Source of the DNA: Alphaproteobacteria bacterium
Lineage (GTDB): Bacteria; Pseudomonadota; Alphaproteobacteria; Acetobacterales; Acetobacteraceae
Length of the DNA: 64,000 nt
Direction of reading: 5' to 3'
NCBI GenBank assembly: GCA_020850755.1
Contig: JADZEB010000016.1
Location: 62,001-126,000, forward strand
Part shown: positions 52,441 through 60,685 of the stretch, piece by piece
Position numbering within the stretch: the first letter of the stretch is position 1
How the letters are laid out: every line of letters begins with the position of its first letter
Made by a program: the position numbers and the translations under genes
Notes under the pieces: generated by a model
What the model saw: only the letters and a program-made list of their open reading frames with translations
Told to the model about the DNA's origin: nothing
Database searches by the model: none

Positions 52441-53949
52441 ATGCCGGCGGGCGGCGGGCGGCTGATCCTGGCGATCGACCAGGGGACCACATCCTCGCGC
52501 GCGATCCTGTTCGACGAGGAAGGCCGCCCGCTCGCCACCGCGCAGAAGGCCCTGCCGCAGCACTTCCCGGCCGATGGCTGGGTCGAGCATGACCCGCTCG
52601 ACATCTGGAACGACACGCTCGCCGTCTGCCGCGAGGCGCTGGCCAGGGGGCGCGCCACGGCCGCCGACCTCGCCGCGATCGGCATCACCAACCAGCGCGA
52701 GACGACGCTGCTCTGGGACCGGCAGAGCGGCGCCCCGGTGCATCGCGCTATCGTCTGGCAGGACCGGCGCACCGCGCCCGCCTGCCGCCGTCTCGATGGC
52801 AAGGGGGCGGGCCCGCTGATCGCCGAGCGGACGGGGCTTCTTCTCGACCCCTATTTCTCGGCCACCAAGATCGCCTGGCTGCTGGACAATGTGCCCGGCG
52901 CCCGCGCGCGCGCAGAGAAGGGCGAGCTTGCCTTCGGCACGGTCGATAGCTGGCTGCTCTGGAACCTCACCGGCGGAGCGGTGCACGCCACCGACGCCAC
53001 CAATGCCAGCCGCACCATGCTGTTCGACATCGGCAGCGGTGCCTGGGACCCGCAACTCCTGGCTTTGTTCCGCCTGCCGGCCGAGATCCTGCCCGAGGTG
53101 AAGGACTGCGCCGCCCATTTCGGCGAGAGCCTGGCGCATCTGCTCGGTGCCGCAGTGCCGATCCGCGGCATTGCCGGCGACCAGCAGGCGGCGCTGGTGG
53201 GGCAGGCCTGCCTCAAACCAGGCATGGTGAAGAGCACCTATGGCACCGGCTGCTTCGCGCTCGCCCATATGGGCGGCCGGCCGGTGGCCTCGCGCAACCG
53301 CCTGCTCGGCACCATCGCCTACCAGCTCGATGGGGAGCGCAGTTATGCCCTCGAAGGCGCGATCTTCAACGCCGGTACCGCCGTGCAATGGCTGCGCGAC
53401 GGGCTCGGCCTGATCGTGCGCGCCGCCGAGACCGAGGCTCTCGCCCTGTCGGTGGCCGACAGCGGCGGGGTCTATCTGGTGCCGGCCTTCACCGGCCTCG
53501 GCGCGCCGTGGTGGGACGCCAATGCGCGCGGGGCGATCCTTGGCATCACGCGCGACACCAGCCGGGCGCAGATCGTGCGTGCCGCGCTGGAAGCGCAGGC
53601 ATACCAGACCCGCGACCTGCTCGACGCAATGGCGCAGGATTCCGGGCGGCGGCTGGCAGCGCTGCGCGTCGATGGCGGGCTCGTCGCCAACGATTTCGTC
53701 TGCCAGATGATCGCCGATATCTGCGAGGTTGCGGTCGAGCGCCCAGCCGTGACCGAAACGACGGCGCTCGGCGCGGCGATGCTGGCAGGGCTCGGTTCGG
53801 GCCTCCTGCCCTCGCTCGACCGGCACGCGGCGCGCTGGCGCGCCGAACACCGCTTCGAGCCCGCCATGCCCGCCGATAGGCGCGAGAGCCTGCTTGCCGG
53901 CTGGCGCACCGCCGTGCGTCGCGTATTGTCCGACGCCGCGCGCGGCTAG
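52441..53949 (+). CDS. glpK: glycerol kinase
   Basis: 502 aa, full length. FGGY kinase landmarks: [90 protein letters not shown], and [13 protein letters not shown] with ATP- and Mg-binding residues. Phosphorylates glycerol to glycerol-3-phosphate. No glpF or glpD is near. It is followed by an MmgE/PrpD gene after 55 bases. The ATG is 3 bases after the HD gene, so they may be co-transcribed. Confidence 0.95.
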   Translation: MPAGGGRLILAIDQGTTSSRAILFDEEGRPLATAQKALPQHFPADGWVEHDPLDIWNDTLAVCREALARGRATAADLAAIGITNQRETTLLWDRQSGAPVHRAIVWQDRRTAPACRRLDGKGAGPLIAERTGLLLDPYFSATKIAWLLDNVPGARARAEKGELAFGTVDSWLLWNLTGGAVHATDATNASRTMLFDIGSGAWDPQLLALFRLPAEILPEVKDCAAHFGESLAHLLGAAVPIRGIAGDQQAALVGQACLKPGMVKSTYGTGCFALAHMGGRPVASRNRLLGTIAYQLDGERSYALEGAIFNAGTAVQWLRDGLGLIVRAAETEALALSVADSGGVYLVPAFTGLGAPWWDANARGAILGITRDTSRAQIVRAALEAQAYQTRDLLDAMAQDSGRRLAALRVDGGLVANDFVCQMIADICEVAVERPAVTETTALGAAMLAGLGSGLLPSLDRHAARWRAEHRFEPAMPADRRESLLAGWRTAVRRVLSDAARG

Positions 53950-54004
53950 CGCGCCCCACCCTGCCCCTTCCCTTCCACCGTGCCACGACCACAGGACCGA
54001 TCCC

Positions 54005-55408
54005 ATGGCTGAAGCGAAAAGCCTGCTCCCCGGCTACTCCGAGCGTCTGGCCAAGGTGCTCGCCGCGCTGCGCTACGAGGCGCTGCCGGCCGAGGCGGTG
54101 GCACGGGCCAGGCTCTGCGTGCTGGACGGGATCGGCTGCGCCGTGTTCGGCGCGACGCTGCCCTGGACGCGGATCGTGGCCGACATGGTGCGCGCTGAGG
54201 GCGGCAAGCCGGAAGCGAGCCTGATGGGCTTCGCTGGCGGGAAGGTCACGGCGAGCCAGGCGGCGCTGGTAAACGGCACCGCCGGCCACGCCTACGAGCT
54301 CGACGACATCCACAAGGATTCGATCCTGCACGCCAACTCGCTCGCTTTTCCCGCCGCACTGGCGCTGGCCGAGGTCGCCTCGGCCGAAGGGCGCCCGATC
54401 GACGGGCGGCGCTTCATCGCCGCGCTGGTGGCCGGATACGAGGCGGGCTGCCGCATCGGCGCGGCGGCGGGCCAGCCTTTGTTCTTCCGCGGCTTCCACC
54501 CGCAGGGCGTGAACGGCGTCTTCGCCTCGGCCGCGGCGGCGGCGCACATCATGGGCCTCGATGCCGAGGGCATGCTGCACGCGATCGGGCTGGCCGGCAG
54601 CCAGGCGGCGGGGCTGATGGCGGCGCAGGAAGGGGCGATGGCCAAGCGCCTGCACTCGGGCAAGGCGGCGCAGGCCGGCATCTATGCGGCGCGGCTGGCC
54701 GCGCGCGGCTTCACCGGCATCCGCGACGTGGTGGAAGCGGGCTATGGCGGCTTCCTCTCCTCCTTCGGCGAGAAGCCCGACATCGCCCGCCTGACCGAGG
54801 GCCTGGGCGAGCGCTGGGAGATCCTCCAGGTCGGGTTCAAGCCCCATGCCTCGGTGACCTCGATCCACACCGCGCTCGACGCACTCGCGGCGCTCATGAA
54901 GGCCCAGGACCTGAAGGCGGCCGACATCGCCGCGATCGATGCCGGCATCAGCCCGATGACCTACACCCATTGCGCCTGGCCCTACCGGCCGGAGGGGGTC
55001 ACGGCGGCGCAGATGAACCTCTATTTCGGGCTGGCGGTGATGGCGCTCGACGGCGCCGCCTTCGTGCAGCAATACACGCAGGCGCGGTTGAAGGACCCGG
55101 CGGTGCTGGAGCTGATCGGCCGCTGCACCGCCCATGTCGAGCATGAGATCGCCGACAAGGGGCCGGCGGCGCGCCATGCCTGCCGGCTGACCGTGCGGAC
55201 CAAGGACGGGCGCAGCTTCACGCACGAGGAGTGGCACCGCCGCGGCAGCCCGGAGAACCCGGTCACGGCCGCCGATATCGACACCAAGTTCCGCCGGCTG
55301 GTTGCGGGAACGCTGCCGCCGAACCGCATCGAGGCAGTCATCGCCGCCGCGGCAGGTCTGGAGCGAGCGCCCGATGCCGCGGCGCTCGCTCCACTGGCCC
55401 GTCTGTAG
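54005..55408 (+). CDS. MmgE/PrpD family protein
   Basis: 467 aa. N-terminal LDGIGCAVFGATLPWTRIVADMVRAEGG, GHAYELDDIHKDSILHANSLAFPAALALAEV, and the substrate domain KPHASVTSIHTALDALAAL; the family includes 2-methylcitrate dehydratase and iminodisuccinate epimerase-like enzymes. No prpC or prpB is beside it (the PrpB-type gene is 33 kb away), so 2-methylcitrate is only one possibility. Convergent with the first TctC gene across a 49-base AT-rich gap. Confidence 0.85.
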   Translation: MAEAKSLLPGYSERLAKVLAALRYEALPAEAVARARLCVLDGIGCAVFGATLPWTRIVADMVRAEGGKPEASLMGFAGGKVTASQAALVNGTAGHAYELDDIHKDSILHANSLAFPAALALAEVASAEGRPIDGRRFIAALVAGYEAGCRIGAAAGQPLFFRGFHPQGVNGVFASAAAAAHIMGLDAEGMLHAIGLAGSQAAGLMAAQEGAMAKRLHSGKAAQAGIYAARLAARGFTGIRDVVEAGYGGFLSSFGEKPDIARLTEGLGERWEILQVGFKPHASVTSIHTALDALAALMKAQDLKAADIAAIDAGISPMTYTHCAWPYRPEGVTAAQMNLYFGLAVMALDGAAFVQQYTQARLKDPAVLELIGRCTAHVEHEIADKGPAARHACRLTVRTKDGRSFTHEEWHRRGSPENPVTAADIDTKFRRLVAGTLPPNRIEAVIAAAAGLERAPDAAALAPLARL

Positions 55409-55425
55409 TTATTTACCGAAATAAC
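55408..55425. other. AT-rich inverted repeat between convergent genes
   Basis: GTTATTT (55408-55414) and AAATAAC (55419-55425) form a perfect 7-bp repeat with an ACCG loop, starting at the last base of the MmgE/PrpD stop codon. AT-rich in a GC-rich genome. No clear T-run, so termination is only a guess. Confidence 0.35.
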
Positions 55426-55457
55426 AGATGATTACCGGATAAAACTAAGGTCACGAC

Positions 55458-56453
55458 TCAGCGCCAGGGGGTCTGCTGGAACAGCTGCTGGCCTTGGGCG
55501 AAGGTCTCGTCCGTGAGGCGACGGTAGGCCACGGAGTCCAGGAACAGCATCGGCTGGAAGCCGCGCTCCGCCTCGGCCTTGAAGGCCGGGTCCTCCAGCG
55601 TCTTGCGCACGGCATCGACGTAGGCGCTGACGATCGGGGCCGGGATCCCCTTCGGGCCCATGAGACCGCGCGTCGTGCCCATCACCACGTCCACCCCCTG
55701 CTCGCGATAGGTGGGCGCGGCAGCGAACAGCGTGGACCGCTCGGCCGAGGCCGAGGCCAGCACCCGCACATCGCCCTGCAGGATGAAGGGCCACGCCTCG
55801 CCGAGCGAAAACCCGGCCGCGTGGACATGGCCGCCGATCAGGGCGGTGCGGGCCGGCGCGGTGCCGAGATAGGGCACATGCTCGAACTGGATGCCGGCGC
55901 GGTTGGCCAGCAGCAGAGCCATCAGGTGCAACGGACCGCCAACGCCGGTATTGCCGACATTGAGCTGGCCAGGCCGCCGCTTCGCCTCGGCGATGAAGTC
56001 GCCCAGGGTGCGGAACGGGCTGTCCGCCTTCACCAGGAGCGCCGAGGCGTCATAGGCCAGCCCGGCGATATAGGTGAAGTCATCCAGCTTGTAGTTCGCC
56101 TGCTGCTCGACCAGCGCGTTGGTAAGGGATGGCAGCGTGATCATGCCCGAGGTGTAGCCATCGGGGGCGGACTGGGCCACTGCCATGAATCCCACCTGCC
56201 CCGAGGCGCCCGGACGGTTCACCACCACCCAGCGCGAGCCGGGCAGATGCTTGGCGAGGTAGGGCGCCATCATCCGCGAGAGGAGATCCACGCCTCCGCC
56301 GGGCGGGAAGGGCACGATGATCTGGTTGGGCTTGTCGGCCGGCCAGGCGGCGGCGGAAGGCCGCGTTCCGATGGCGAGCATCGGGGCAGCAAGCATACCG
56401 GCCCCGGCAAGTCTCAGCACCGAACGGCGCGGCAAGGCGAAGGAGGAAGACAT
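55458..56453 (-). CDS. TctC/Bug family tripartite tricarboxylate transporter receptor (copy 1)
   Basis: 331 aa. A twin-arginine-like signal (LPRRSVLRLAGAGMLAAP) precedes the mature receptor: NQIIVPFPPGGGVDLLSRMMAPYLAKHLPGSRWVVVNRPGASGQVGFMAVAQSAPDGYT, and GGHVHAAGFSLGEAWPFI. The ligand is usually a carboxylate. ATG 56453 is preferred to 56573 because the signal begins there. It is the last of three copies reading in the same direction; TctA/TctB are absent. Confidence 0.9.
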   Translation of the reverse strand: MSSSFALPRRSVLRLAGAGMLAAPMLAIGTRPSAAAWPADKPNQIIVPFPPGGGVDLLSRMMAPYLAKHLPGSRWVVVNRPGASGQVGFMAVAQSAPDGYTSGMITLPSLTNALVEQQANYKLDDFTYIAGLAYDASALLVKADSPFRTLGDFIAEAKRRPGQLNVGNTGVGGPLHLMALLLANRAGIQFEHVPYLGTAPARTALIGGHVHAAGFSLGEAWPFILQGDVRVLASASAERSTLFAAAPTYREQGVDVVMGTTRGLMGPKGIPAPIVSAYVDAVRKTLEDPAFKAEAERGFQPMLFLDSVAYRRLTDETFAQGQQLFQQTPWR

Positions 56454-56687
56454 TGGGGGTTCCCCTGTTGGTCCCGGCACGGCGTCACCGCCCTGGTCAC
56501 TGGCCCGTCTTGTCCGACACCCCGGGCTCGACACCCGAAGGTGGATTGGCCTGCGCAGGAGCTTCCATCCCATGCCAGGCCCTGGGCGGGCTCTTGCGAT
56601 GCGGTAATGCTAGCATTCGTTGCGAAACCGATCCAGTCATGCCGGGCGTTCGCAGCAGGAATTCCCTGCCGCGCCCCCGAGAGGCAC

Positions 56688-56716
56688 AAAAGCAAACCGG
56701 GGCCCGAAGGCCCCGG
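56688..56716 (-). terminator. rho-independent terminator
   Basis: On the minus strand CCGGGGCC and GGCCCCGG form an 8-bp stem around a stable TTCG tetraloop, followed by TTTGCTTTTG. It is downstream of the 56872-57855 gene, 156 bases beyond its stop, and upstream of the next receptor gene, which would thus need its own promoter. Confidence 0.8.
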
Positions 56717-56748
56717 CCGCGACAGCCTGCCGCCGTCTTGCCGCGCTC

Positions 56749-56808
56749 GAGCAGCGTCCGATCTGGCGGAACCGCCCTGCGGTTCCACCAGATCGGACTA
56801 AGCTGCTC
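56749..56808. repeat. long near-perfect inverted repeat
   Basis: Arms 56756-56775 and 56779-56798 are 20 bases with a single mismatch and a 3-base CCT loop. Outer arms GAGCAGC (56749-56755) and GCTGCTC (56802-56808) extend the stem across a TAA bulge. It resembles a palindromic intergenic repeat more than a terminator. Confidence 0.6.
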
Positions 56809-56826
56809 GCAAACCTTAAGTTTGTC

Positions 56827-56872
56827 GGGCACGACTTCCGTTCGGCTGATCGAAGCCGAACGGAACGTGCCC
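56827..56872. repeat. hairpin at a gene end
   Basis: A 12-bp perfect stem TTCCGTTCGGCT/AGCCGAACGGAA (loop GATCGA), extended by GGGCACG/CGTGCCC across a 2-base bulge, touches the stop codon of the minus-strand TctC gene at 56872. No T-run follows directly on the minus strand. Confidence 0.5.
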
Positions 56873-57855
56873 TAGCGCCAGGGCGTGCGCTGGAACAGCG
56901 CCTGTGCCTGGGCCAGGGCGTTGCGCGCGAACTGGGTGGTACGCTCCGCGTTCATCACGTCGAGCGGCTGGCCCTGCTTCTCGGCATCGGCGCGGAACTG
57001 CGGATCGGCCACCACCTTGGTAATCGCCTCGGAGAACCTTGCGACGATCTCGGCCGGCAGCCCCTTCGGCCCGGCGAAGGTGCGCGAGGAGCCCATCACC
57101 ACGCCCTCGAGGCCGTTCTGCTTCAGCGTACGCTCGCCGGGGAAGCTCGGCGAAGGCTCCTCGGCGCCCGTGCCAAGCGAACGGAGCTGGCCCTGCTGGA
57201 TCTGCGGCCAACCCTCGCCGATGCCCATGCAGGCAGCCGACAAGTGCCCGCCGAGAAGCGCCGTACGCGACTGCGCGGTGCCACCGAAGGGCACATGCTC
57301 AAGCTGGATGCCGGCCTTGTCCGCGATCAGCAGCATGAGCTGGTGGTTCGGACCGCCTACGCCCGAGGATCCGACGGTAAGCTGGCCGGGGCGGCGCTTC
57401 GCGTCGGCGATGAAGTCCTGGAGGGTCTTGTAGGGACTGTCCGACTTGACGACCAGCGCCGAGGGGTCGGTGACGATGTTCGCAAGGAAGGTGAAATCCT
57501 CGAGCGTGTACTGCGCCTGCCGCTCGACCAGCGCCGCGACCAGCGAGGGGAAGGTCACGACACCGGTGGTGAATCCGTCCGGGGCGGCACGCGCAACGGC
57601 GGTGAAGCCGATCTGGCCGGAGGCACCGACACGGTTCACCGTGATGAACCGCGAGCCGGGCAGATACTTCTCCAGATAGGTGCCCATCAGGCGGGCCAGC
57701 AGATCGACGCCGCCGCCGGCGGCGAATGGTGCGATGACCTGGATCGGCTGGCCGGCCGGCCAGCGCGACTGGGCACTGGCAATCTGCGGCATGGCAAGGG
57801 CGATTGGGGCCGCGGCGGCCGTGCGCAGGATGTTACGGCGGGAAAAGCGAACCAT
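56872..57855 (-). CDS. TctC/Bug family receptor (copy 2)
   Basis: 327 aa. Twin-arginine signal SRRNILRTAAAA near residues 5-16, then QVIAPFAAGGGVDLLARLMGTYLEKYLPGSRFITVNRVGASGQIGFTAVARAAPDGFT and GGHLSAACMGIGEGWPQI. Same-family architecture as copies 1 and 3, distinct in sequence, so not recent tandem duplications at DNA level. Its downstream gap holds a run of hairpins and a terminator. Confidence 0.92.
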   Translation of the reverse strand: MVRFSRRNILRTAAAAPIALAMPQIASAQSRWPAGQPIQVIAPFAAGGGVDLLARLMGTYLEKYLPGSRFITVNRVGASGQIGFTAVARAAPDGFTTGVVTFPSLVAALVERQAQYTLEDFTFLANIVTDPSALVVKSDSPYKTLQDFIADAKRRPGQLTVGSSGVGGPNHQLMLLIADKAGIQLEHVPFGGTAQSRTALLGGHLSAACMGIGEGWPQIQQGQLRSLGTGAEEPSPSFPGERTLKQNGLEGVVMGSSRTFAGPKGLPAEIVARFSEAITKVVADPQFRADAEKQGQPLDVMNAERTTQFARNALAQAQALFQRTPWR

Positions 57856-57939
57856 AGGTAATGCCTCCGTGATGGAACTTCGATCAGGTGGGTTGAACTG
57901 CTCGTCTGCGGTGGGCCGGCTTGGCGCCGGCCGACGCCG

Positions 57940-58920
57940 TCAGCGCTGATTCCAGGGCGACTGCTCCCACAGGCGGCGTAGATTGGCCGTCTCGGTGGCA
58001 ATGAAACGCGCATACTCCTCGTTCTTCCAGATGGCGAGCGGCTGGAAGCCCCGCAACGCCTCCGCCCGGAAGGCAGGATCGTCAACGGTGGCGTTGACCG
58101 CGTTGATGATGGTGCGCGTTACGTCCGCGGGCACGCCGCGCGGGATAACGAGGCCGCGGGTCGAGCCGCCGACATAATCGACACCCTGCTCGCGGAATGT
58201 GGGCACGTTGGGGAACATCGCCACGCGCTCGGCGGATGCCATGCCAAGCGAGCGGGCCTGACCGTCGCGGATGGTGGGGAACGCCTCGCCGATGTTGAAG
58301 GCGCCGACATCGATATGCTGGCCCAGCATGGCGGTGCGGGTGGGCGCGGTCCCGCCAAAGGCGGTGTCATTGAAGCTGGCACCGACCAGACGCCCGACCT
58401 GGAGCATCATCAGGTGGTTGGGAGAGCCGATGCCGGTATGACCAACGGAAAGCTGGCCCGGCTTGGCGCGCGCCTCGTCCAGCATCTGGCGGAGATTCTG
58501 GAACCGGCTGTCCTTGTGCACGGCGAAGGAGGCCGGATCGAGCACGAGGTTGGCGACGAAGGTGAAATCCTCGAGCTTGTAGCTCGTGCGCCGCTCGATC
58601 GTGTTGGCGATGATGCCGGGCGTCGATACCGCGCCCCAGGTGTAGCCATCCGGTGCGGCCTGCGCCATTGCCGTGTAGCCGATCTCGCCATTGGCGCCGG
58701 CGCGATTGACAACCACGAAGCGCGAGTTCGGGATGCGCGGCTGGATGTGCTGGGCCAGCATGCGCGCAATCAGGTCCACGCCGCCGCCTGCGGGGAAAGG
58801 CACGATGATCGTGATCGGCCGGTCGGGCCATGCCGCCTGCGCGGGCGACGCAACGGCAGCCACGACGCCGAGGCCGAGCGCCCCGATGGCAGCAGCGGCG
58901 AGGAAACGGCGTTTCAGCAT
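57940..58920 (-). CDS. TctC/Bug family receptor (copy 3)
   Basis: 326 aa. Signal peptide LKRRFLAAAAIGALGLGVVAAVASPAQAA, then ITIIVPFPAGGGVDLIARMLAQHIQPRIPNSRFVVVNRAGANGEIGYTAMAQAAPDGYTWG. ATG 58920 is chosen because GGGGG lies about 9 bases upstream; ATG 58929 adds three residues. Receptors of this family bind carboxylates and are often far more numerous than their TctAB membrane partners. Confidence 0.92.
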   Translation of the reverse strand: MLKRRFLAAAAIGALGLGVVAAVASPAQAAWPDRPITIIVPFPAGGGVDLIARMLAQHIQPRIPNSRFVVVNRAGANGEIGYTAMAQAAPDGYTWGAVSTPGIIANTIERRTSYKLEDFTFVANLVLDPASFAVHKDSRFQNLRQMLDEARAKPGQLSVGHTGIGSPNHLMMLQVGRLVGASFNDTAFGGTAPTRTAMLGQHIDVGAFNIGEAFPTIRDGQARSLGMASAERVAMFPNVPTFREQGVDYVGGSTRGLVIPRGVPADVTRTIINAVNATVDDPAFRAEALRGFQPLAIWKNEEYARFIATETANLRRLWEQSPWNQR

Positions 58921-59296
58921 GATGGTCATCCCCCAGCTTGTTGATGCGCCACGAGCACAGCGCCCTGCGTCCTTCCGCCGCTTCTTGTCCCGTTCGGGAT
59001 CTGTACAGCAGCGAGGCCAGGGCACGTCTGTGACTCGTGAACCTTAGGTCGCGTGCGCAACGATGGCAACCGGGGCCGCATGCCCCTCCGCCTACCGCAA
59101 CGCGGCGCCGGCGATGCTTCGATCCCGATGCAGCGCGGCCGTCGCGGCAGCGCCTGGGCGATCCGCCGTCCCGCGGGACGCCGCCGTCGCGCAGGGGCCG
59201 CTCGGCCGCGCCACGGGCTTCCTTGCCCCCTTGCTTGCTGCATGCGCGGCAGCCATTCCCGGGCGTGCTGCGATTCACGCTCCGGCGGCCGAGCTG
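58921..59296. other. 376-base intergenic stretch
   Basis: Between LysR and the third TctC gene on the minus strand. No gene or RNA seen. A 14-base perfect palindrome CGTCCCGCGGGACG at 59167-59180 is a possible operator. The promoter for the TctC genes probably lies here. Confidence 0.4.
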
Positions 59297-60232
59297 CTAA
59301 GCCGCCACCCGCCTTGTCCGGCCGGCACCGCGACCGGCGGGAGGCTTGGCCGCGCCAGCGCCGGCCTTCGCCTCAGCGCGGAACGATGCCGCGATATGGC
59401 GGGCCAGCGTGTCGGCAAGCGGTTGCGGCGCCGCCGCCGACTGGGCCAGCGCGATCTGGAAATCCGGCAGCGGCGGGAAGCCGTCGCGCTCGCCCAGGAT
59501 GCGCACGCCCTCGGGCAGCAGGCTCGGTGTCATCACCCCAACCGCCAGCCCGGCCAGCACCGCCGCGATCTGGCCGGTCTGGCTCGTGCTGGTGTAGGCA
59601 AGCCGCCACGGGCGCCCCAACTCCTCAAGCGCGCGTTCGGCCGCCTTGCGCCAACTGCATTCGATATGCGACAGCACGAGCGGCAACGGTGTCTGGTCCT
59701 GCGGACGGTGTTGCGCCGATCCCACCCACACGAGCGGCCCGCGCCAGACCACCTCGTTGTCCTGCGGCTCGAAGCCGACCGAGACGAGGGCCAGATCCAA
59801 TTCGTCCTCGTCGAGCATGCGGCGCAGATTGACCGAGGGCTCGCACACCACCATCACCTGCACGTCCGGATGGGTCGCGGCGAAGCGCGCAAGGATGCCC
59901 GGAAGGTAGCGCGTCGCGTAATCGTCCGGCGCGCCGATACGGATGCGCCCCGACATGTGCGGTTCGCGCAGCGCCGCCACAACCTGATCGTTCAGCGCCA
60001 GCATCTGGCGCGCGGGTTCGAGCAGGTATTCCCCGTGCCGCGTCAGGGTCACGCGCCGGCCGTCGCGCAGGAACAATGGGCGCCCGACGATCTCCTCCAG
60101 CCGGCGCACCTGCATCGAGATGGCGGATTGCGTGCGCCCGACGATCGCAGCGGCACGCGTGAAACTGCCGCTGTCCGCAATCAGCACGAAGCTGCGCAGC
60201 AAGTCGGTATCGATGTTGGGCATCAACGCCAT
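59297..60232 (-). CDS. LysR family transcriptional regulator
   Basis: 311 aa. N-terminal winged helix: LLRSFVLIADSGSFTRAAAIVGRTQSAISMQVRRLEEIVGRPLFLRDGRRVTLTRHGEYLL, then a co-inducer domain (GRIRIGAPDDYATRYLPGILARF). It is directed toward the TctC genes and may control them (inference). The start at 60232 is adjacent to a palindrome; an in-frame ATG at 60223 is an alternative and neither has a ribosome-binding site. The Ala/Lys-rich tail past residue 285 is low complexity. Confidence 0.92.
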   Translation of the reverse strand: MALMPNIDTDLLRSFVLIADSGSFTRAAAIVGRTQSAISMQVRRLEEIVGRPLFLRDGRRVTLTRHGEYLLEPARQMLALNDQVVAALREPHMSGRIRIGAPDDYATRYLPGILARFAATHPDVQVMVVCEPSVNLRRMLDEDELDLALVSVGFEPQDNEVVWRGPLVWVGSAQHRPQDQTPLPLVLSHIECSWRKAAERALEELGRPWRLAYTSTSQTGQIAAVLAGLAVGVMTPSLLPEGVRILGERDGFPPLPDFQIALAQSAAAPQPLADTLARHIAASFRAEAKAGAGAAKPPAGRGAGRTRRVAA

Positions 60233-60245
60233 GCATCAATGATGC
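60233..60245. promoter_or_regulatory. palindrome at the LysR gene start, possible autoregulatory site
   Basis: GCATCA-A-TGATGC (60233-60245) abuts the LysR start codon. ATCAATG recurs at 60262-60268. The gap between LysR and the divergent DUF1127 gene is distinctly AT-rich, as expected for a shared control region. Confidence 0.4.
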
Positions 60246-60377
60246 TTATTCTACGTATCAAATCAATGCGTTTTTCTTATCCACTCTGCTTTGGCACTGT
60301 TCCCCCGTGCCGCGCGCCCGTGTACTGCCCTTCCGATCGCGGAAGTGGCTCGGCGACCCGGCTCCGAGGGGTCCGCG

Positions 60378-60578
60378 ATGCTGCCACTGATCATGTCCGC
60401 CTTCGAGCGCCTCACACGCCACCTGCGCCTCTGGCTGCGCCACGAGCAGACCAAGAGGCGGCTTGCGGAGTTGGACCAGCGCATGCTGAAGGATGTCGGC
60501 CTGACATCGCACGATGCCCTGATCGAGACGAACCGCAAGTTCCGCGACACCGTGCGGGGCAGAGGCCCGAGCGGCTAG
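60378..60578 (+). CDS. DUF1127 small protein
   Basis: 66 aa. The C-terminal region LRHEQTKRRLAELDQRMLKDVGLTSHDALIETNRKF is the DUF1127 helix pair (compare YjiS-like), a small Arg-rich protein widespread in Alphaproteobacteria; in some it binds RNA and affects phosphate or stress metabolism. Divergent from LysR. ATG 60378 gives the full domain. Confidence 0.85.
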   Translation: MLPLIMSAFERLTRHLRLWLRHEQTKRRLAELDQRMLKDVGLTSHDALIETNRKFRDTVRGRGPSG

Positions 60579-60685
60579 GACCGCGCCGCGCACCCGCCAG
60601 ACACTTGCGCCGGGCCGCCCGGGCGTATAGCTACCGGATCAAGGCCAGCCAGAGCGGCCGGCCACGTTCCGGGAGAATCGAAGCC

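Larger units (their letters stand above)
56454..56871. other. 418-base intergenic stretch with three hairpins
   Basis: No gene is supported here. It holds three strong hairpins (56697-56716, 56756-56798, 56827-56872) and near-palindromic CAAACCTTAAGTTTG at 56811-56825. The open frames over the region are short and have no family features. See separate entries. Confidence 0.6.

Noticed and set aside
57914..57932. GGCCGGC-TTGGC-GCCGGCC hairpin after the third TctC gene as a terminator
   Set aside because: Short GC-rich stem with no T-run on the minus strand; such stems occur by chance in this composition.
60605..60631. Promoter for the receptor at 60686 (CTTGCG, TATAGC)
   Set aside because: The -35 is poor and spacing is short (16 or 15 bases); too weak to list.
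59063..60685. Upstream extension of the receptor gene at 60686 in an 888-residue frame
   Set aside because: The upstream part is antisense to LysR and its peptide is compositionally biased; the signal peptide begins at the ATG at 60686.
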